A DNA stretch of 64,000 bases from VYFG01 sp022827325 (GTDB taxonomy: Bacteria; Pseudomonadota; Gammaproteobacteria; Arenicellales; Poriferihabitantaceae). Each line of letters opens with the position of its first letter. Positions within the stretch are counted from its first letter, which is position 1. Location: positions 1 to 64,000 of the forward strand of contig JAJDTE010000007.1 in assembly GCA_022827325.1 (NCBI GenBank), read 5' to 3'. The position numbers were made by a program, and so were the translations under genes. The notes under the pieces were generated by a model. The model had not been told where the DNA came from, did no database searches, and saw only the letters and a list, made by a program, of their open reading frames with translations. Of this stretch, positions 63,650 to 64,000 are shown piece by piece.

Positions 63650-64000
63650 TCACGGAACGCTGGTCAACGACAGCACCAGCCGGACCAGTTCAGCCTGACG
63701 CGTGAGACCATGCTTGACGAACATTCTTTTCACGTGCGAGCGGATCGTGCTCTCCTTCCGGCACGTCGCCGTGGCAATCTCGCGGACGCTCATGCCTTCA
63801 GCCAGCATGACGGCCACGCGGCTCTCCTTCTCCGTGAGGCCGAGGGCCGTCTGGGCTATGGACGGGTTGACACGGCACCGGACCGCCGGATCCGAGACCA
63901 GCATCATGGCCGCGACCGGCCAGGCGCGCAGGTCCGACTCCTGCTGGCCCACCGGATTGATGTGCAGCACCAGAGGTGCCAGGGCATACTCGCGCCTCAC
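63650..64000 (-). CDS. LuxR-type HTH transcriptional regulator (partial, cut by window end)
   Basis: The C-terminal 116 residues of a regulator whose start lies beyond position 64000. The LuxR/GerE helix-turn-helix is complete: LTEKESRVAVMLAEGMSVRE followed by IATATCRKESTIRSHVKRMF and ending in TRQAELVRLVLSL. The preceding segment (APLVLHINPVGQQESDLRAW) looks like the end of an N-terminal sensor domain, as in PAS/GAF-type LuxR proteins. The target and partner are unknown. Confidence 0.82.
   Translation of the reverse strand: MRREYALAPLVLHINPVGQQESDLRAWPVAAMMLVSDPAVRCRVNPSIAQTALGLTEKESRVAVMLAEGMSVREIATATCRKESTIRSHVKRMFVKHGLTRQAELVRLVLSLTSVP

Overview
The window is G+C-rich (by eye roughly 60% or a little more) and gene-dense. 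It looks like a chromosome segment of a gammaproteobacterium: it carries the gammaproteobacterial rsmI / lpoA / dolP neighbourhood, an aroK-aroB pair, gltB-gltD next to hemE, a PBP1A gene and an RNase P RNA gene. I cannot name the genus. The mix of core genes with decaying toxin-antitoxin genes, an integrase and a pseudogene suggests an environmental, possibly host-associated, lineage (inference).

Layout. 0-11 kb is an accessory region: a tyrosine recombinase, long gene-poor stretches, an IclR regulator coupled to a class IV aminotransferase, a DUF433/DUF5615 toxin-antitoxin pair, a PLP decarboxylase, a surface-type lipoprotein and a broken luciferase-like oxidoreductase. 10.6-13 kb holds a Spy/CpxP-like protein and an AAA-ATPase/PD-(D/E)XK protein whose start region is damaged. 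12.9-20 kb is core metabolism (hemE, gltD, gltB). 20.3-22.6 kb is a second accessory patch: an orphan AbiEi-type protein, a coiled-coil gene split by a stop codon, and a HigA antitoxin whose toxin is a remnant. 22.8-24.4 kb is aroB/aroK. 24.6-31.1 kb is a myo-inositol operon (iolCDEBG) in which every gene junction is a 4-nt overlap. 31.6-34.4 kb has mrcA (PBP1A) and rnpB. 34.4-40 kb has an unknown protein, a DUF4212/sodium:solute symporter pair, a small membrane protein and an exonuclease-CBS-nucleotidyltransferase fusion. A more A+T-rich phytanoyl-CoA dioxygenase-like gene follows at 40.1 kb, then rsmI, lpoA and dolP.

The most notable part is 45.4-61.6 kb: fourteen minus-strand genes behind a divergent LysR regulator. 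I read the core as methanesulfonate (MSA) catabolism. The oxygenase alpha subunit has the rare Rieske spacing CXH-X26-CXXH known for MsmA. It is followed by a beta subunit, a Rieske ferredoxin, a ferredoxin/FAD/NAD reductase, and a sulfonate/nitrate-type ABC importer with one binding protein and two permease/ATPase pairs. A TauE/SafE permease beyond the LysR gene fits export of the sulfite that MSA oxidation releases. The operon is led by two genes of folate-C1 families, a GcvT-like and a PanB-like protein, which are well placed to handle the formaldehyde carbon. That linkage is the least conventional feature here. The run ends in a small membrane protein and an ABC-2/GldG-type exporter.

The last 2.4 kb holds a second surface-type lipoprotein with a C-terminus like that of the one near 8 kb and a duplicated 120-bp linker, then the C-terminal end of a LuxR-type regulator cut by the window edge. 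I found no tRNA, CRISPR array, insertion sequence or rRNA.
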